Of a stretch of DNA of 48,029 nt, positions 8,959 through 17,509 are shown one piece after another. Both the position numbers and the translations under genes were made by a program. The DNA is from Thermoleophilia bacterium (GTDB lineage: Bacteria; Actinomycetota; Thermoleophilia; Solirubrobacterales; 70-9). The stretch is taken from assembly GCA_016649905.1 (NCBI GenBank), contig JAENWU010000004.1:1-48029 (forward strand), written 5' to 3'. Numbering within the stretch: position 1 is the stretch's first letter; each line of letters begins with the position of its first letter. The notes beneath the pieces were generated by a model. That model ran no database searches, had not been told where the DNA came from, and saw only the letters and a program-made list of their open reading frames with translations.

Positions 8959-9888
8959 ATGGCTGCCGAGAAACTGACCTGGCGCCCGCAGAAGATCCTG
9001 GTCGGATTTGACGGTTCCCCCGGCGCGGATGACGCGGTCGAGCTCGCCCGGGTCTTCTCCGGTGTCGACTCGGAGGTCCTGCTGGTCAACGTCGTTCCCT
9101 ATCTCGGGCCGATGCCGGTGTCCTTCTACCTGCTCGGATACAGGGAAACGCCGGAGGCGAAGGGCTTCTTCCAAGAGGCATGCGACGTGCTGGAGGAGGC
9201 AGATGTCCAGGTGCGTTCCTACTACGGCGGCTCGCCGGCACATGTGCTCACCGACATCGCCGAGGAAGAGGGCTTCGACCTGATCGTCATCGGTTCGCCC
9301 CACCGTGGTAGCGCCGGGCGGGCCTTGCTCGGCAGCGTCGCCCAGGGTCTGATGCACGGAGCGCCGGTGCCGACGGTCGCCGCTCCCCACGGATACGCCC
9401 AGCGGCACCACGGGCATCCGCGAGAGATCGCCGTCTCCTACGACGGGATGCCCGAATCCGCTGCCGCGCTTCGCCACGGCGAAGTCCTCGCGCGCGCCTG
9501 GGGGGCCTCGCTCAAGCTGCTCACGGTCGCGACCGTGCCGACCACGGTCGCGGGGATGCTCGGCTACGTGCCCCCGCTGCCGAAGTCACCGAAAGAGGTT
9601 CTCGAAGACGGTCTCGCTGCGGTCGACGAGGAGATCCCGGTCGAGGGACGAGAGCTCGATGGCCGGTCGATTCCGATCGCCATCGCCGAAGCGTGCGAGG
9701 GAGCCGACCTCCTCATCTCCGGCTCCCGCGGGTATGGGCCGTTCTCGCGGGTGATGATCGGCTCGGTCTCCACCGCCCTGATCCACACGGCCCCCTGCCC
9801 GGTGCTGATCGTGCCCCGGCCGGCTACCAACGCGCGGCGCGTTTCGAGCGAGGCTCAGGACGAAGCACCCCAGCCGGCTTCTCAGTGA
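8959..9888 (+). CDS. Tandem universal stress protein
   Basis: 309 residues with two Usp (alpha/beta nucleotide-binding) domains, about 10-150 and 155-295. Both carry the ATP-binding G-2x-G-9x-G-S/T signature: GSPHRG starting at about 112 and GSRGYG starting at about 255. M. tuberculosis Rv2623, a tandem USP of the DosR regulon, binds ATP and restrains growth. A similar signalling role is plausible here but inferred. The start ATG follows a GGAGGAGG site located within the micro-protein gene, so the two are translationally linked. The tail after the second domain is unstructured (A, Q and E rich). Confidence 0.95.
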   Translation: MAAEKLTWRPQKILVGFDGSPGADDAVELARVFSGVDSEVLLVNVVPYLGPMPVSFYLLGYRETPEAKGFFQEACDVLEEADVQVRSYYGGSPAHVLTDIAEEEGFDLIVIGSPHRGSAGRALLGSVAQGLMHGAPVPTVAAPHGYAQRHHGHPREIAVSYDGMPESAAALRHGEVLARAWGASLKLLTVATVPTTVAGMLGYVPPLPKSPKEVLEDGLAAVDEEIPVEGRELDGRSIPIAIAEACEGADLLISGSRGYGPFSRVMIGSVSTALIHTAPCPVLIVPRPATNARRVSSEAQDEAPQPASQ

Positions 9889-10016
9889 TCGATGCCCAGG
9901 ATGGCAGCGCCGCGGAAGGCACCGGCACGCAGGTCCGCGAGGGCCGCGTTCGCCTCCTCCAGGGGATAGGTCGTCTCGACCAGCCGTAGCGGCTCGCCGC
10001 CTCGCTCGAGGACCAT
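9882..10016 (-). pseudogene. C-terminal remnant of a zinc alcohol dehydrogenase
   Basis: A 44-codon minus-strand frame reads VETTYPLEEANAALADLRAG, then FRGAAILGID, then stop (9884-9882). This is the standard C-terminus of medium-chain zinc alcohol dehydrogenases. The zinc-binding and Rossmann parts are absent. An IIGRC-like segment in another frame just upstream (10025-10040) may be a further scrap. An intact family member is at 16446. The stop overlaps the end of the USP gene on the other strand. Confidence 0.65.
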
Positions 10017-10032
10017 TGCTCGCAGCGGCCAA

Positions 10033-10070
10033 TGATCGCGCCCGGGGGCGACTCAGGCCATCCGCAGATC
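10033..10070 (-). promoter_or_regulatory. Decayed copy of the shared promoter element before the ADH remnant
   Basis: Minus strand: CTGCGGATGGC with GATGGC at 10062-10057, then 18 bp, then CGATCA. The -10 is poor. It may be a relic of the promoter that served the dehydrogenase gene. Confidence 0.3.
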
Positions 10071-11214
10071 AGCTGCCGATCACCTGGGGCGTCTGCGAGC
10101 GGTCGACTTCGGCGATGAAGTCCGTCAGATAGCGGCCGACGATCTTGCCGTCGCTCGTCTTCCACGGCGGCTCCGCGGTAAGCGAGGAAGTTTCGCCGTG
10201 GCCACCGCCCAGCCACCCCTGGAGGTAGCGTGGCTCCTCGCCGGTCCAGAGCACCCCGCGCAGGATCGGATCGAAGGACTGAGGTTCGATATCGATCCCG
10301 AGCTCGGCCGCAATGGTTTCGGCGATGACATCTGCCTGCTGGGTGGCGATGCCTCCCTGCTTCACAGGAAAGCTGGTCACATCGCCGGCGGCGAAGATGC
10401 GGTCGCGCTTCAGCACCCGGCAGCGATCGTCGATCTGGACGAAGCCGTCGGGATCGTGGAGGATGCCGCGGATCCGCCGGCCCTCGAGTTTGGGGAGGCT
10501 GACGACGGCGTCGACGTCGAGATGGCCCTCGGGTACCGTGATCAGTTGCCCGTTCTCGAACCGCACCGGATGCGTGCCGCTGACGACCTCGATGCCACGT
10601 TCCTCGAGCAGGGCGCCCATCAACTCGCTTGCCCGGCGACCGAAGATCTGCAGCGGCGAGTCCTCGGGGGTGACCACGGTCAGCGTCACGTCGTCCGTCC
10701 CGGCCTTGGCGAGCTCTGACTCGGCCAATAGCGCCAGCTCGTAGAGCGGCAGGGCCCAGCTCTCAACGCCTGGCATCGTGAAGGCGAGGCTGTGTAGCTC
10801 TCCGCTGTGCAGCCTGCCCATCACCTTGCGGACATCGAGCTCGTCGGCGATCCCCCAGAAAGTGATGGCGCCTGGCACCGGCCAGAGCAGTTGAGCCCCC
10901 GAGGCGACGACGAGATAGTCGTAGGAGAACTTCTCACCGTCGTGGGTCGCGACCGCCTGGGCGCCTGCGTCGACAGACCCAATGCTGTCGAGGTGGACCT
11001 TGGCGCCGCATCGCGCAGCCAGGTCTTCCAGGTCATAGCGCGCGACGTGGGCCGTGTCGTAGGGCTCGCCGACCGCGTAGGGCCGATAGACGAAGTCACG
11101 GCTGGGAGAGAAGATCTCCACCTCGACTCGATCCCCAGCGAGGTCTCGCAAGGCGAGTGCGGTCTCGATCGAGGCGACTCCCCCTCCGGCGATAAGCACG
11201 CGGCTCTTCATCAT
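10069..11214 (-). CDS. FAD-dependent pyridine nucleotide-disulphide oxidoreductase (SQR/NDH-2-like)
   Basis: About 381 residues from ATG 11214 (MMKSRVLIAGGG). The frame extends upstream to 11280, but the GXGXXA-type dinucleotide fold (VLIAGGGVAS) should start near the N-terminus and GGAGGG precedes the 11214 codon. The second nucleotide-binding region and the FAD-binding IFAAGDV motif near the C-terminus are visible. The fold is that of sulfide:quinone oxidoreductases and type II NADH dehydrogenases, which pass electrons to quinone at the membrane. The paired redox cysteines of true SQR are not seen, so the electron donor is uncertain. The promoter at 11252-11286 carries the shared element. 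Confidence 0.85.
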   Translation of the reverse strand: MMKSRVLIAGGGVASIETALALRDLAGDRVEVEIFSPSRDFVYRPYAVGEPYDTAHVARYDLEDLAARCGAKVHLDSIGSVDAGAQAVATHDGEKFSYDYLVVASGAQLLWPVPGAITFWGIADELDVRKVMGRLHSGELHSLAFTMPGVESWALPLYELALLAESELAKAGTDDVTLTVVTPEDSPLQIFGRRASELMGALLEERGIEVVSGTHPVRFENGQLITVPEGHLDVDAVVSLPKLEGRRIRGILHDPDGFVQIDDRCRVLKRDRIFAAGDVTSFPVKQGGIATQQADVIAETIAAELGIDIEPQSFDPILRGVLWTGEEPRYLQGWLGGGHGETSSLTAEPPWKTSDGKIVGRYLTDFIAEVDRSQTPQVIGS

Positions 11215-11251
11215 CAACGCCCTCCAATGGTTCCGTTTTCTCGTTGTCCCA

Positions 11252-11286
11252 ACTCTCGCGGTGGGGGCATCGAGCGCCATCCGCAG
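11252..11286 (-). promoter_or_regulatory. Shared promoter element, FAD oxidoreductase gene
   Basis: Minus strand CTGCGGATGGC with GATGGC at 11281-11276, then 18 bp, then GAGAGT at 11257-11252. Divergent to the element at 11305-11347. Confidence 0.45.
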
Positions 11287-11304
11287 ATCGCCCCTCGATC
11301 GCCT

Positions 11305-11347
11305 GCGGCTTATCCCCGATGGCCCCAGCGCCCGGGCGTCATAGCCT
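11305..11347 (+). promoter_or_regulatory. Shared promoter element, membrane protein gene
   Basis: GCGGCTTATCCCCGATGGC ending at 11323, an 18-bp spacer, then -10 TAGCCT at 11342-11347. The gene starts at GTG 11393. Confidence 0.6.
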
Positions 11348-11392
11348 CATCGCATGAGTTGCGAGTCATCACCCGGTTGAGCGAGGCCCACC

Positions 11393-12007
11393 GTGTCGGG
11401 TCTCGCTCAGCTCACGGTCGCCATCGGCGTCGTCTTCGCGATCAATCTCCTCCCCGCCTTCGGCCCACCCACTTGGGCGGTCCTCGTCTTCTTCAGCCTC
11501 AACTTCGACCTTCCAGCGGTGCCGCTCGTCCTCTTCGGCGCGCTCGCCGCTGCATCCGGGAGGTTCTTGCTGGCGAGTGGCACCAGGCGGCTCCGGCCGC
11601 GTTTCTCCCGGGAGCGACTTGCCCACATCAACCGGGTCCAGGTAACCGTCAGCGCCAACAGGCGCCGGACCGCGGCCGGACTCGGGCTCTTCGCCCTCTC
11701 CCCCGTTCCCTCGGGACAGCTCTTCGTCGCCGCAGGGCTGATGACCGTCCCCCTCGTGCCCCTGACCGCCGCCTTCTTCGCCGGACGACTGGTCTCCTAC
11801 TCGATCTATGTCAGCGTCGCCAGCGTCGCCGAGAAGAGCCTCGGGTCGATCGTCGCCGACGCCCTGACTTCTCCGCTCGGAGTGGCCCTGCAGATCGTGA
11901 TGCTGGCCGGGCTCGCGATCCTGGCCGGGGGGCTCAGGCCGAGCGGGGGTGGGCCGTCAGCTGCCCCCCCAGCTCGAGCGCCCGCAGCACCCGGTTCACA
12001 TCGGTAA
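11393..12007 (+). CDS. Multi-pass membrane protein, VTT/DedA-like
   Basis: 204 residues with about four hydrophobic segments: LTVAIGVVFAINLLPAFGPP near the start, a second at about 40-58, then two in the second half (SYSIYVSVASVAEK and a C-terminal VMLAGLAILAGG). The pairing of short hydrophobic hairpins with a central basic loop (RRLRPRFSRERL) resembles the SNARE-associated/VTT group, but the match is not decisive. The start GTG has a poor ribosome binding site. The last ~25 residues are Pro/Ala/Gly-rich and overlap the 3' end of the convergent protease gene by 74 bp. Confidence 0.65.
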   Translation: MSGLAQLTVAIGVVFAINLLPAFGPPTWAVLVFFSLNFDLPAVPLVLFGALAAASGRFLLASGTRRLRPRFSRERLAHINRVQVTVSANRRRTAAGLGLFALSPVPSGQLFVAAGLMTVPLVPLTAAFFAGRLVSYSIYVSVASVAEKSLGSIVADALTSPLGVALQIVMLAGLAILAGGLRPSGGGPSAAPPARAPAAPGSHR

Positions 12008-13076
12008 TCGAGAGGATTCCCACCCGGCCATCACTGGCAATCACGACCGCACGACCGACTCGCTGAAACGCCGGGCGCTCGAGCAGGTCGGCTACGTCCT
12101 GGCCTTCATCGATGACGAGGCTCGGCTCCCTGATGGCAATCTCCTCGACGGAGGTACTGACGCGCCGGGGCGCCGGAACACGCTCCACCGTGGAAGCATC
12201 GATCAGGCCGACCAGCCTGCCGCCGTCAAGCACGGGGAAGGCGGAGAAGCGGTGGGGAACGAAGTAGTCAGCCACCGCTTCGGAAACGCTGATCTTCGCT
12301 GGGACGGTGATCGCCGGAAACGCCATCAGCTTTCCCGCTTCACGACCGCCGAGCGCCGTCCGCACCAGCAGGCCGTTCTCCTCTGCCTTCGCCGCGGCGG
12401 TGACGAACAAGCCGATCAGGGCCAGCCAGAGCCCGCCAAGGGCACCCGCGAGCGTCGCAAGCACGCCGACCCCGATCATTCCGTAGCCGAGGCCGCGACC
12501 GATCGCGGCGGCAGTCTTCGTCGCCTGCGCCAGGTCGCCGTTTCGGCTCCAGATCAACGCCCGCATGACGCGGCCGCCGTCGAGCGGGAAGGCCGGAAGA
12601 AGATTGAAGACGAGGATCGTCGTGTTGACGAAGGCCTGGTAGAAGACGACTGCCGTCACCGCCGAGGGAGTCGACGAGGGGAGCGCCAGCGCAACCGCTG
12701 CAAACGCGGCCGCGATGAGGAGGGTGACCGCCGGGCCCGCCAGGGCGAAGCGGAGCTCGTCCTTGGCGGCCTTCGGGTAGCCAGACATCCTCGCGACTCC
12801 GCCGAGGAGCCAGAGGTCGATCTCCTCGATCTCGACACCGTGGCGCCGCGCGACCACCGCGTGCCCGAGCTCGTGCAGCAGGATGCTCGCGAACAGAAGC
12901 AAGGCACTCAGTAGGCCGAGGCCATAGGCGAGGGGAACCGCGATACCGGGTGCCTGGTCGGGGTAGTAGACGGCGCCGAGCGTCCAGGTGATCAGCGCCA
13001 CGATCAGGAACCAGAGAGGCTGAATGCCGATCGGGATGCCGGCGAGTCGCCCGATCCGAATGCTGCGCAAGCTCAT
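11934..13076 (-). CDS. Site-2 protease family (M50) metalloprotease with CBS pair, Rip3-like
   Basis: 380 residues. The membrane-embedded zinc site is visible: HELGH at 68-72 (His68, Glu69, His72) and the second ligand motif PLDGG with Asp166, among several transmembrane helices. A CBS domain pair fills about 245-375. This matches Rip3 (Rv2625c), a DosR-regulon intramembrane protease in M. tuberculosis. It probably cleaves a membrane-bound regulator and may sense adenine nucleotides through CBS; both are inferences. The ATG lies 6 nt after a predicted -10, so a leaderless message is likely. It is divergent from the USP operon at 13262. Confidence 0.93.
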   Translation of the reverse strand: MSLRSIRIGRLAGIPIGIQPLWFLIVALITWTLGAVYYPDQAPGIAVPLAYGLGLLSALLLFASILLHELGHAVVARRHGVEIEEIDLWLLGGVARMSGYPKAAKDELRFALAGPAVTLLIAAAFAAVALALPSSTPSAVTAVVFYQAFVNTTILVFNLLPAFPLDGGRVMRALIWSRNGDLAQATKTAAAIGRGLGYGMIGVGVLATLAGALGGLWLALIGLFVTAAAKAEENGLLVRTALGGREAGKLMAFPAITVPAKISVSEAVADYFVPHRFSAFPVLDGGRLVGLIDASTVERVPAPRRVSTSVEEIAIREPSLVIDEGQDVADLLERPAFQRVGRAVVIASDGRVGILSITDVNRVLRALELGGQLTAHPRSA

Positions 13077-13082
13077 GGACAG

Positions 13083-13126
13083 ATCCTCCGTCCGGCGCGG
13101 CCGCGTTCCATCGGTGACTCACCGCC
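13083..13126 (-). promoter_or_regulatory. Shared promoter element, M50/CBS protease gene (leaderless)
   Basis: Minus strand GGCGGTGAGTCACCGATGGA (13126-13107), 18 bp, -10 GAGGAT (13088-13083), then 6 nt to the ATG at 13076. No room for a 5' leader. Confidence 0.6.
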
Positions 13127-13133
13127 CCTTCGC

Positions 13134-13177
13134 TGTGGCATTCCCCGGATGCCGACCGCTGAGGCCGAGCTTAGATT
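13134..13177 (+). promoter_or_regulatory. Shared promoter element, usp-ppsA operon
   Basis: TGTGGCATTCCCCGGATGCC at 13134-13153 contains a perfect inverted repeat GGCAT-N7-ATGCC. An 18-bp spacer leads to -10 TAGATT at 13172-13177. This is one of the clearest copies. Confidence 0.72.
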
Positions 13178-13214
13178 CGACGCACTGCTTCGAAACTGTC
13201 CCGGAGGCGCACAT

Positions 13215-13259
13215 ATGGCATCCCAATCTCAGATCAAGTCCAACCCCGAGGCCGCCTGA
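13215..13259 (+). CDS. Possible 14-residue leader peptide before the USP operon
   Basis: GGAGGCGCACAT precedes ATG 13215, a good ribosome binding site. The frame encodes MASQSQIKSNPEAA and ends in TGA at 13257-13259, two bases before the USP ATG at 13262. It may couple translation into the operon or simply be a relic of an N-terminus. Confidence 0.35.
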   Translation: MASQSQIKSNPEAA

Positions 13260-13261
13260 GC

Positions 13262-14110
13262 ATGCGATTGCTCGTGGCCGTGGACAAGCGAGAGGGGGCC
13301 AAGGACGCGCTGGAGCTCGCGCGTGTCCTCGCAGCAGGAGAGGGTGGAGGCGCGGCAAGTGCACTAGTCGTCACCGTTCACTTCACCGGGCCCCTGCCGA
13401 TGGAATACGCCCTCCTCCCGGGAGAGGAGGCCGGCGAAGCCGAGCCGCTCTTCGAGCAGGCGCGAGAGAGGCTCGCCGGCATGGACGTCGAGACGCGCGC
13501 CTACGGCGGCGGCTCGCCGGCCGGCATCATCACCACGCTCGCCGAACGCGAGGGCTTCGACGCGATCGTCGTCGGCTCTCCCCATCGCGGTGCCTTTGGC
13601 CGGGTGATGATCGGCAGCGTCGCGACGAGCCTCCTCAACGGCGCGCCGACCGACGTGGCCGTCGCGCCGAAGGGCTACGCCCGTGTGCAGCACGAAGCCC
13701 CACGCGACATCGCCGTCGGCTTCGACGGCACTCCGGAATCAAAGGTGGCACTTCGTCACGCCGAAGCCCTGGCGAAGCGCACCAACGCGAGGATCAAGCT
13801 CCTCACCGTGGTCAAGCCGCCGGCGCCGGCGCCGGTAATGGTGCCGGCCTACACCCCGCAATTCCCACCGGAGCCCGACAAGGTGATCAACGAGGGACTG
13901 AACTCGATCGATCCGTTGCTGGCCGCGGAGCGCACTCGCCTCGACGGAGATCCGGCAACTGAGCTGGCGAGAGCTTGTGAGGAGGGAGTCGATCTCCTGG
14001 TCGTGGGCTCGCGCGGCTACGGTCCGATGACCCGCGTGCTGCTGGGGTCGGTGTCCCGCCAGTTGGCCAAGAAGGCGCCCTGCCCGGTGCTGGTGGCTTC
14101 CCGACCGTGA
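13262..14110 (+). CDS. Tandem universal stress protein, first gene of the ppsA operon
   Basis: 282 residues, two Usp domains (about 1-145 and 150-282). The nucleotide-binding signatures are GSPHRG at about 105 and GSRGYG at about 249, each followed by the G-S that contacts phosphate. The N-terminus starts directly with the first beta strand (MRLLVAVD), shorter than the paralogues. The stop TGA overlaps the GTG start of ppsA (GTGA), so this USP is translationally coupled to a central-metabolism operon. That placement hints at a role in controlling carbon flux during stress. Confidence 0.95.
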   Translation: MRLLVAVDKREGAKDALELARVLAAGEGGGAASALVVTVHFTGPLPMEYALLPGEEAGEAEPLFEQARERLAGMDVETRAYGGGSPAGIITTLAEREGFDAIVVGSPHRGAFGRVMIGSVATSLLNGAPTDVAVAPKGYARVQHEAPRDIAVGFDGTPESKVALRHAEALAKRTNARIKLLTVVKPPAPAPVMVPAYTPQFPPEPDKVINEGLNSIDPLLAAERTRLDGDPATELARACEEGVDLLVVGSRGYGPMTRVLLGSVSRQLAKKAPCPVLVASRP

Positions 14111-16449
14111 CCCCGGCGGCCGCCAGAGTCGATGTCGGGGCGAGCGCCGGGCACGAGGGCCCGGCAGAGTTCATCCGCTCCTTTGCCGACCTCAATCGCG
14201 GCGACATCGCCTTTGCCGGCGGCAAGGGCGCCAACCTCGGCGAGCTGACAGCGGCAGGGCTGCCCGTCCCCCCCGGCTTCGTAGTCGGCGCCCCGGCGTA
14301 TGCCGCCCACTGCGATGGCGGCGGCCTGCGTGAACGGATAGTCGAGCGCCTGGCCACGATGGACATCGACGACACCGGGGCACTGGAAGACGCTGCGGCC
14401 GAGTTGCGAGCTGACATCGAGCAAGAGCCACTGCCTGCACCGATTTCGAAGGCAATCAGGGCCGCCTACCTCGAGCTTGCCGGTGATGATCCCGAAGCGC
14501 CGGTGGCAGTGCGATCTTCCGCAACCGCGGAGGACACGGAGTCGGCCTCTTTCGCCGGCATGAACGAGACGAGGCTCAACGTCCGTGGCGCCGACGAGGT
14601 CCTCAGAGCCGTCCACCGGTGCTGGTCCTCCCTCTTTGGCGCGAGAACCATCTATTACCGAGCCAAGCGTGGCTTCCAACAGGCGGACATGGATATCGCC
14701 ATCGTCGTTCAGCGCCAGATCGATGCGGCCCGCGCGGGAGTCATGTTCACGATCGACCCGGCGAGTGGCGATCGCGACCGCATCGTGATCGAGGGCGCTT
14801 TCGGTCTCGGCGAGTCGGTCGTCTCCGGTGCGGTCTCTCCCGATCGCTACGTCGTCCTCAAGGACGGGTTGCAGATCGAGCGCCGGGAGATCCGGCACAA
14901 GGAGCTGGCGATTGAGCCAGCAAACGGGGGCGGGACCATCACCCGGGAGCTGGGTGGAGGGGATGCCGAGCGCTCCGTTCTCAGCGACGAGGAGGTGCGA
15001 GAAATTGCGGCGCTGGGCATCAGGATCGAGGATCACTACAGCGCTCCCCAGGACACCGAGTGGGCGATCGACCGGACCGGCTCGATCTGGATGCTGCAGT
15101 CCCGGCCGGTGACCGCCGTCGCCGTCGCCGAGGACGCTGGAACCGAGAGGACGGGGCCGGTGATCTTGCGAGGCCTTGGAGCGGCCCCCGGCCGGGCCAG
15201 CGGGCCGGTGCGGGTGGTTCACTCGCGCGCGGAGGCGGCCGAGCTCCAAGCGGGCGACGTCCTCGTCACTCATATGACCGCGCCCGACTGGGTGCCCCTG
15301 ATGCGCAGGGCCACCGCCATGGTCACCGACTCCGGAGGCATGACCTGTCACGCGGCGATCGTTTCCAGGGAGCTGGGTATCCCCTGCCTCGTCGGAACCG
15401 GCGAAGCCACCGCGACCCTCTCCGATGGCCAAGTCGTGAGCGTTGACGCCGGTGCCGGCACCGTAACCGAGGGAGCGAGCACCTTCAGCCTGGCCAAGCC
15501 CACCGAGGACCCAACACTCGGCGGGCCGCTCGTCACCGGCACGAAGCTGCTCGTCAATCTCTCAGAGCCCTCGCAGCTCTCCCGGGCGGCGAACCTCGAC
15601 GTCGACGGCATCGGGCTGCTGCGCGCGGAGCTGATGTTGGTCGAGGCGCTCGACGGCGTTCACCCTCGCACGATGCTCGAACGCGGCGAAGGCGAGCGCT
15701 TCGTCGAGCGGATGTCGGAGCCGCTGCTCGAATTCGCCGCCGCCTTCTCACCGCGGCCGATCACCTACCGGACGATCGACTTCCGCAGCAACGAGTTTCG
15801 CGGCCTCGAGGGTGGCGAGCGCTTCGAGCCCGAAGAGGCAAACCCGATGATCGGCTACCGCGGCGCCCTGCGCTACCTCCACGAGCCCGACCTGTTCGCG
15901 CTGGAGCTGGCGGCGGTGGCCAGGGTCTGGGAAGCCGGCCACGAGAACCTGCACCTGATGCTGCCCTTCGTCCGCACGCCGCGCGAAGTCATCGCCTGCC
16001 GCGAGCAGATCGAGAAAGCCGGCCTGCTCGCGCGGCGCGGCTTCGAGCTATGGCTGATGGCCGAGGTCCCCTCGGTCCTCTTCCACCTCGGCCGCTACGC
16101 CAAGCTTGGGATCACCGGAATCTCGATCGGCTCCAACGACCTGACCCAGCTCCTGCTTGGCGCCGACCGTGATTCGGAGCTGGTCGCGGAGGTCTTCGAC
16201 GAGCGCGACCAGGCAGTCACCGAGTACATCGCCGAGCTGCTCGAAGCAGCCGGCGCGCTGGGATTGAAGACCTCGATTTGCGGACAGGCCCCCTCCGTCC
16301 ATCCTGAGTACGCCGAGCTGCTGGTCCGCAGCGGAATCGATGCGATCTCGGTCAACCTCGACGCCGTCGATCGCGCCCGCCGCCTCGTAGCGTCGGCTGA
16401 GCGCCGGCTGATCCTCGAGCGTGCCCGCGTTGAAGGAGGCTCTGCATGA
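14107..16449 (+). CDS. ppsA: Phosphoenolpyruvate synthase (pyruvate, water dikinase)
   Basis: 780 residues. Domains in order: N-terminal ATP-grasp-like nucleotide domain (GGKGANLGEL near 38), the mobile phosphohistidine domain with GGMTCHAAIVSRELG and His415, and a C-terminal PEP/pyruvate TIM barrel with GSNDLTQLLLGADR and the catalytic Cys725 in SICGQAPS. The reaction makes PEP, AMP and Pi from pyruvate and ATP, and can support gluconeogenesis. This may compensate for the broken PEP carboxykinase at 334-1905. The start GTG overlaps the USP stop, and the end overlaps the next gene by ATGA. Confidence 0.95.
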   Translation: MTPAAARVDVGASAGHEGPAEFIRSFADLNRGDIAFAGGKGANLGELTAAGLPVPPGFVVGAPAYAAHCDGGGLRERIVERLATMDIDDTGALEDAAAELRADIEQEPLPAPISKAIRAAYLELAGDDPEAPVAVRSSATAEDTESASFAGMNETRLNVRGADEVLRAVHRCWSSLFGARTIYYRAKRGFQQADMDIAIVVQRQIDAARAGVMFTIDPASGDRDRIVIEGAFGLGESVVSGAVSPDRYVVLKDGLQIERREIRHKELAIEPANGGGTITRELGGGDAERSVLSDEEVREIAALGIRIEDHYSAPQDTEWAIDRTGSIWMLQSRPVTAVAVAEDAGTERTGPVILRGLGAAPGRASGPVRVVHSRAEAAELQAGDVLVTHMTAPDWVPLMRRATAMVTDSGGMTCHAAIVSRELGIPCLVGTGEATATLSDGQVVSVDAGAGTVTEGASTFSLAKPTEDPTLGGPLVTGTKLLVNLSEPSQLSRAANLDVDGIGLLRAELMLVEALDGVHPRTMLERGEGERFVERMSEPLLEFAAAFSPRPITYRTIDFRSNEFRGLEGGERFEPEEANPMIGYRGALRYLHEPDLFALELAAVARVWEAGHENLHLMLPFVRTPREVIACREQIEKAGLLARRGFELWLMAEVPSVLFHLGRYAKLGITGISIGSNDLTQLLLGADRDSELVAEVFDERDQAVTEYIAELLEAAGALGLKTSICGQAPSVHPEYAELLVRSGIDAISVNLDAVDRARRLVASAERRLILERARVEGGSA

Positions 16450-17486
16450 AGGCCTACCAGCTGATCGCATGGCAGTCGCAGCCCGAGCTGCGCGATGTTC
16501 CGGTGCCAGAGCCGGGCCCCGGACAGGTGCTGATCAAGATCGCCGGCGCCGGAGCCTGCCACTCGGACCTGCACCTGATGGAGTGGCCACCGGGAACGAT
16601 GGGCTTCGACCCGCCGTTCACGCTCGGCCACGAGAACGCCGGCTGGGTGGAGGCGATCGGCGCGGGAGTCGAAGGGCTGCAGAGCGGCGAAGCGGTCGCC
16701 GTCTACGGGCCCTGGGGGTGCGGGCGCTGCCGCTCCTGCCGGCTCTCGGCTGAGAACTACTGCGAGCGCCAGGCCGAGATCGGCGCCTTCGGGGGCGGCC
16801 TCGGCCTCGACGGTGGCATGGCCGAGTACATGCTCGTCCCCCACTCCCGCCTGCTGCTGCCGCTTGGCGACCTCGACCCGCGCGACGCGGCACCGCTTTC
16901 CGATGCCGCTCTCACGCCCTACCACGCGATCAAGCGCTCGCTGCACCTCCTGGTTCCTGGCTCGACCGCGGTGGTGATCGGGGTCGGCGGTCTCGGGCAC
17001 ATGGGCGTGCAGATCCTGCGGGCGCTGAGCCCGGCCCGGATCGTCGCCGTCGACATCTCCGCCGAGAAGCTTCGGCTTGCGCGCGAGGTCGGGGCGGACG
17101 AGGCGATCGAGGCCGGCTCCGAGGCGGCCGCGGAGATCCGCGAGCTGACCGCCGGCCTCGGTGCCGAGCTGGTCGTCGACATGGTCGGCTCTGAGGACTC
17201 GATCGCGCTGGCCGCCCAGGTGGCGCGCTTCGAGAGCCAGGTCACCGTGGTCGGGCTCGCCGGCGGCAAATTCGAGTTCGGATTCGGCGCCTTGCCGTTC
17301 GAGGCACAGCTGACGATCCCCTACTGGGGCAGCGCGGTGGAGCTGGCGGAGGTCCTGGACCTGGCCCGCGCCGGCAAGATCCGCGCCCACGTCGAGCGCT
17401 TCGAGCTCGATCGTGCCGGCGACGCTTACGCACGGATGCGGGAGGGCAGCCTCGAGGGCCGGGCGGTCATCTGCCCCCACGGGTAG
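16446..17486 (+). CDS. adh: Zinc-dependent medium-chain alcohol dehydrogenase
   Basis: 346 residues. The catalytic zinc site is intact: Cys38 (GACHSD) and His62-Glu63 (GHEN). The four structural-zinc cysteines are at 92, 95, 98 and 106. The NAD-binding GVGGLGHMG motif lies at about 178-186. Family members oxidise primary alcohols or reduce aldehydes such as acetaldehyde. In this operon it could regenerate NAD when respiration is limited, which is inference. ATGA overlap with ppsA. A C-terminal remnant of a related gene lies at 9882-10016. Confidence 0.94.
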   Translation: MKAYQLIAWQSQPELRDVPVPEPGPGQVLIKIAGAGACHSDLHLMEWPPGTMGFDPPFTLGHENAGWVEAIGAGVEGLQSGEAVAVYGPWGCGRCRSCRLSAENYCERQAEIGAFGGGLGLDGGMAEYMLVPHSRLLLPLGDLDPRDAAPLSDAALTPYHAIKRSLHLLVPGSTAVVIGVGGLGHMGVQILRALSPARIVAVDISAEKLRLAREVGADEAIEAGSEAAAEIRELTAGLGAELVVDMVGSEDSIALAAQVARFESQVTVVGLAGGKFEFGFGALPFEAQLTIPYWGSAVELAEVLDLARAGKIRAHVERFELDRAGDAYARMREGSLEGRAVICPHG

Positions 17487-17509
17487 ACCCCTGGCCCTAG
17501 AGTCGAGCG

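Noticed and set aside
13131-13180. Mycobacterial DosR box
   Set aside because: The palindrome GGGACTT...AGTCCC-type consensus is not found here or at the other USP promoters; the shared element is different.
14017-15432. 471-codon minus-strand frame opposite ppsA
   Set aside because: Mirror frame of a well-supported PEP synthase gene; no family features.
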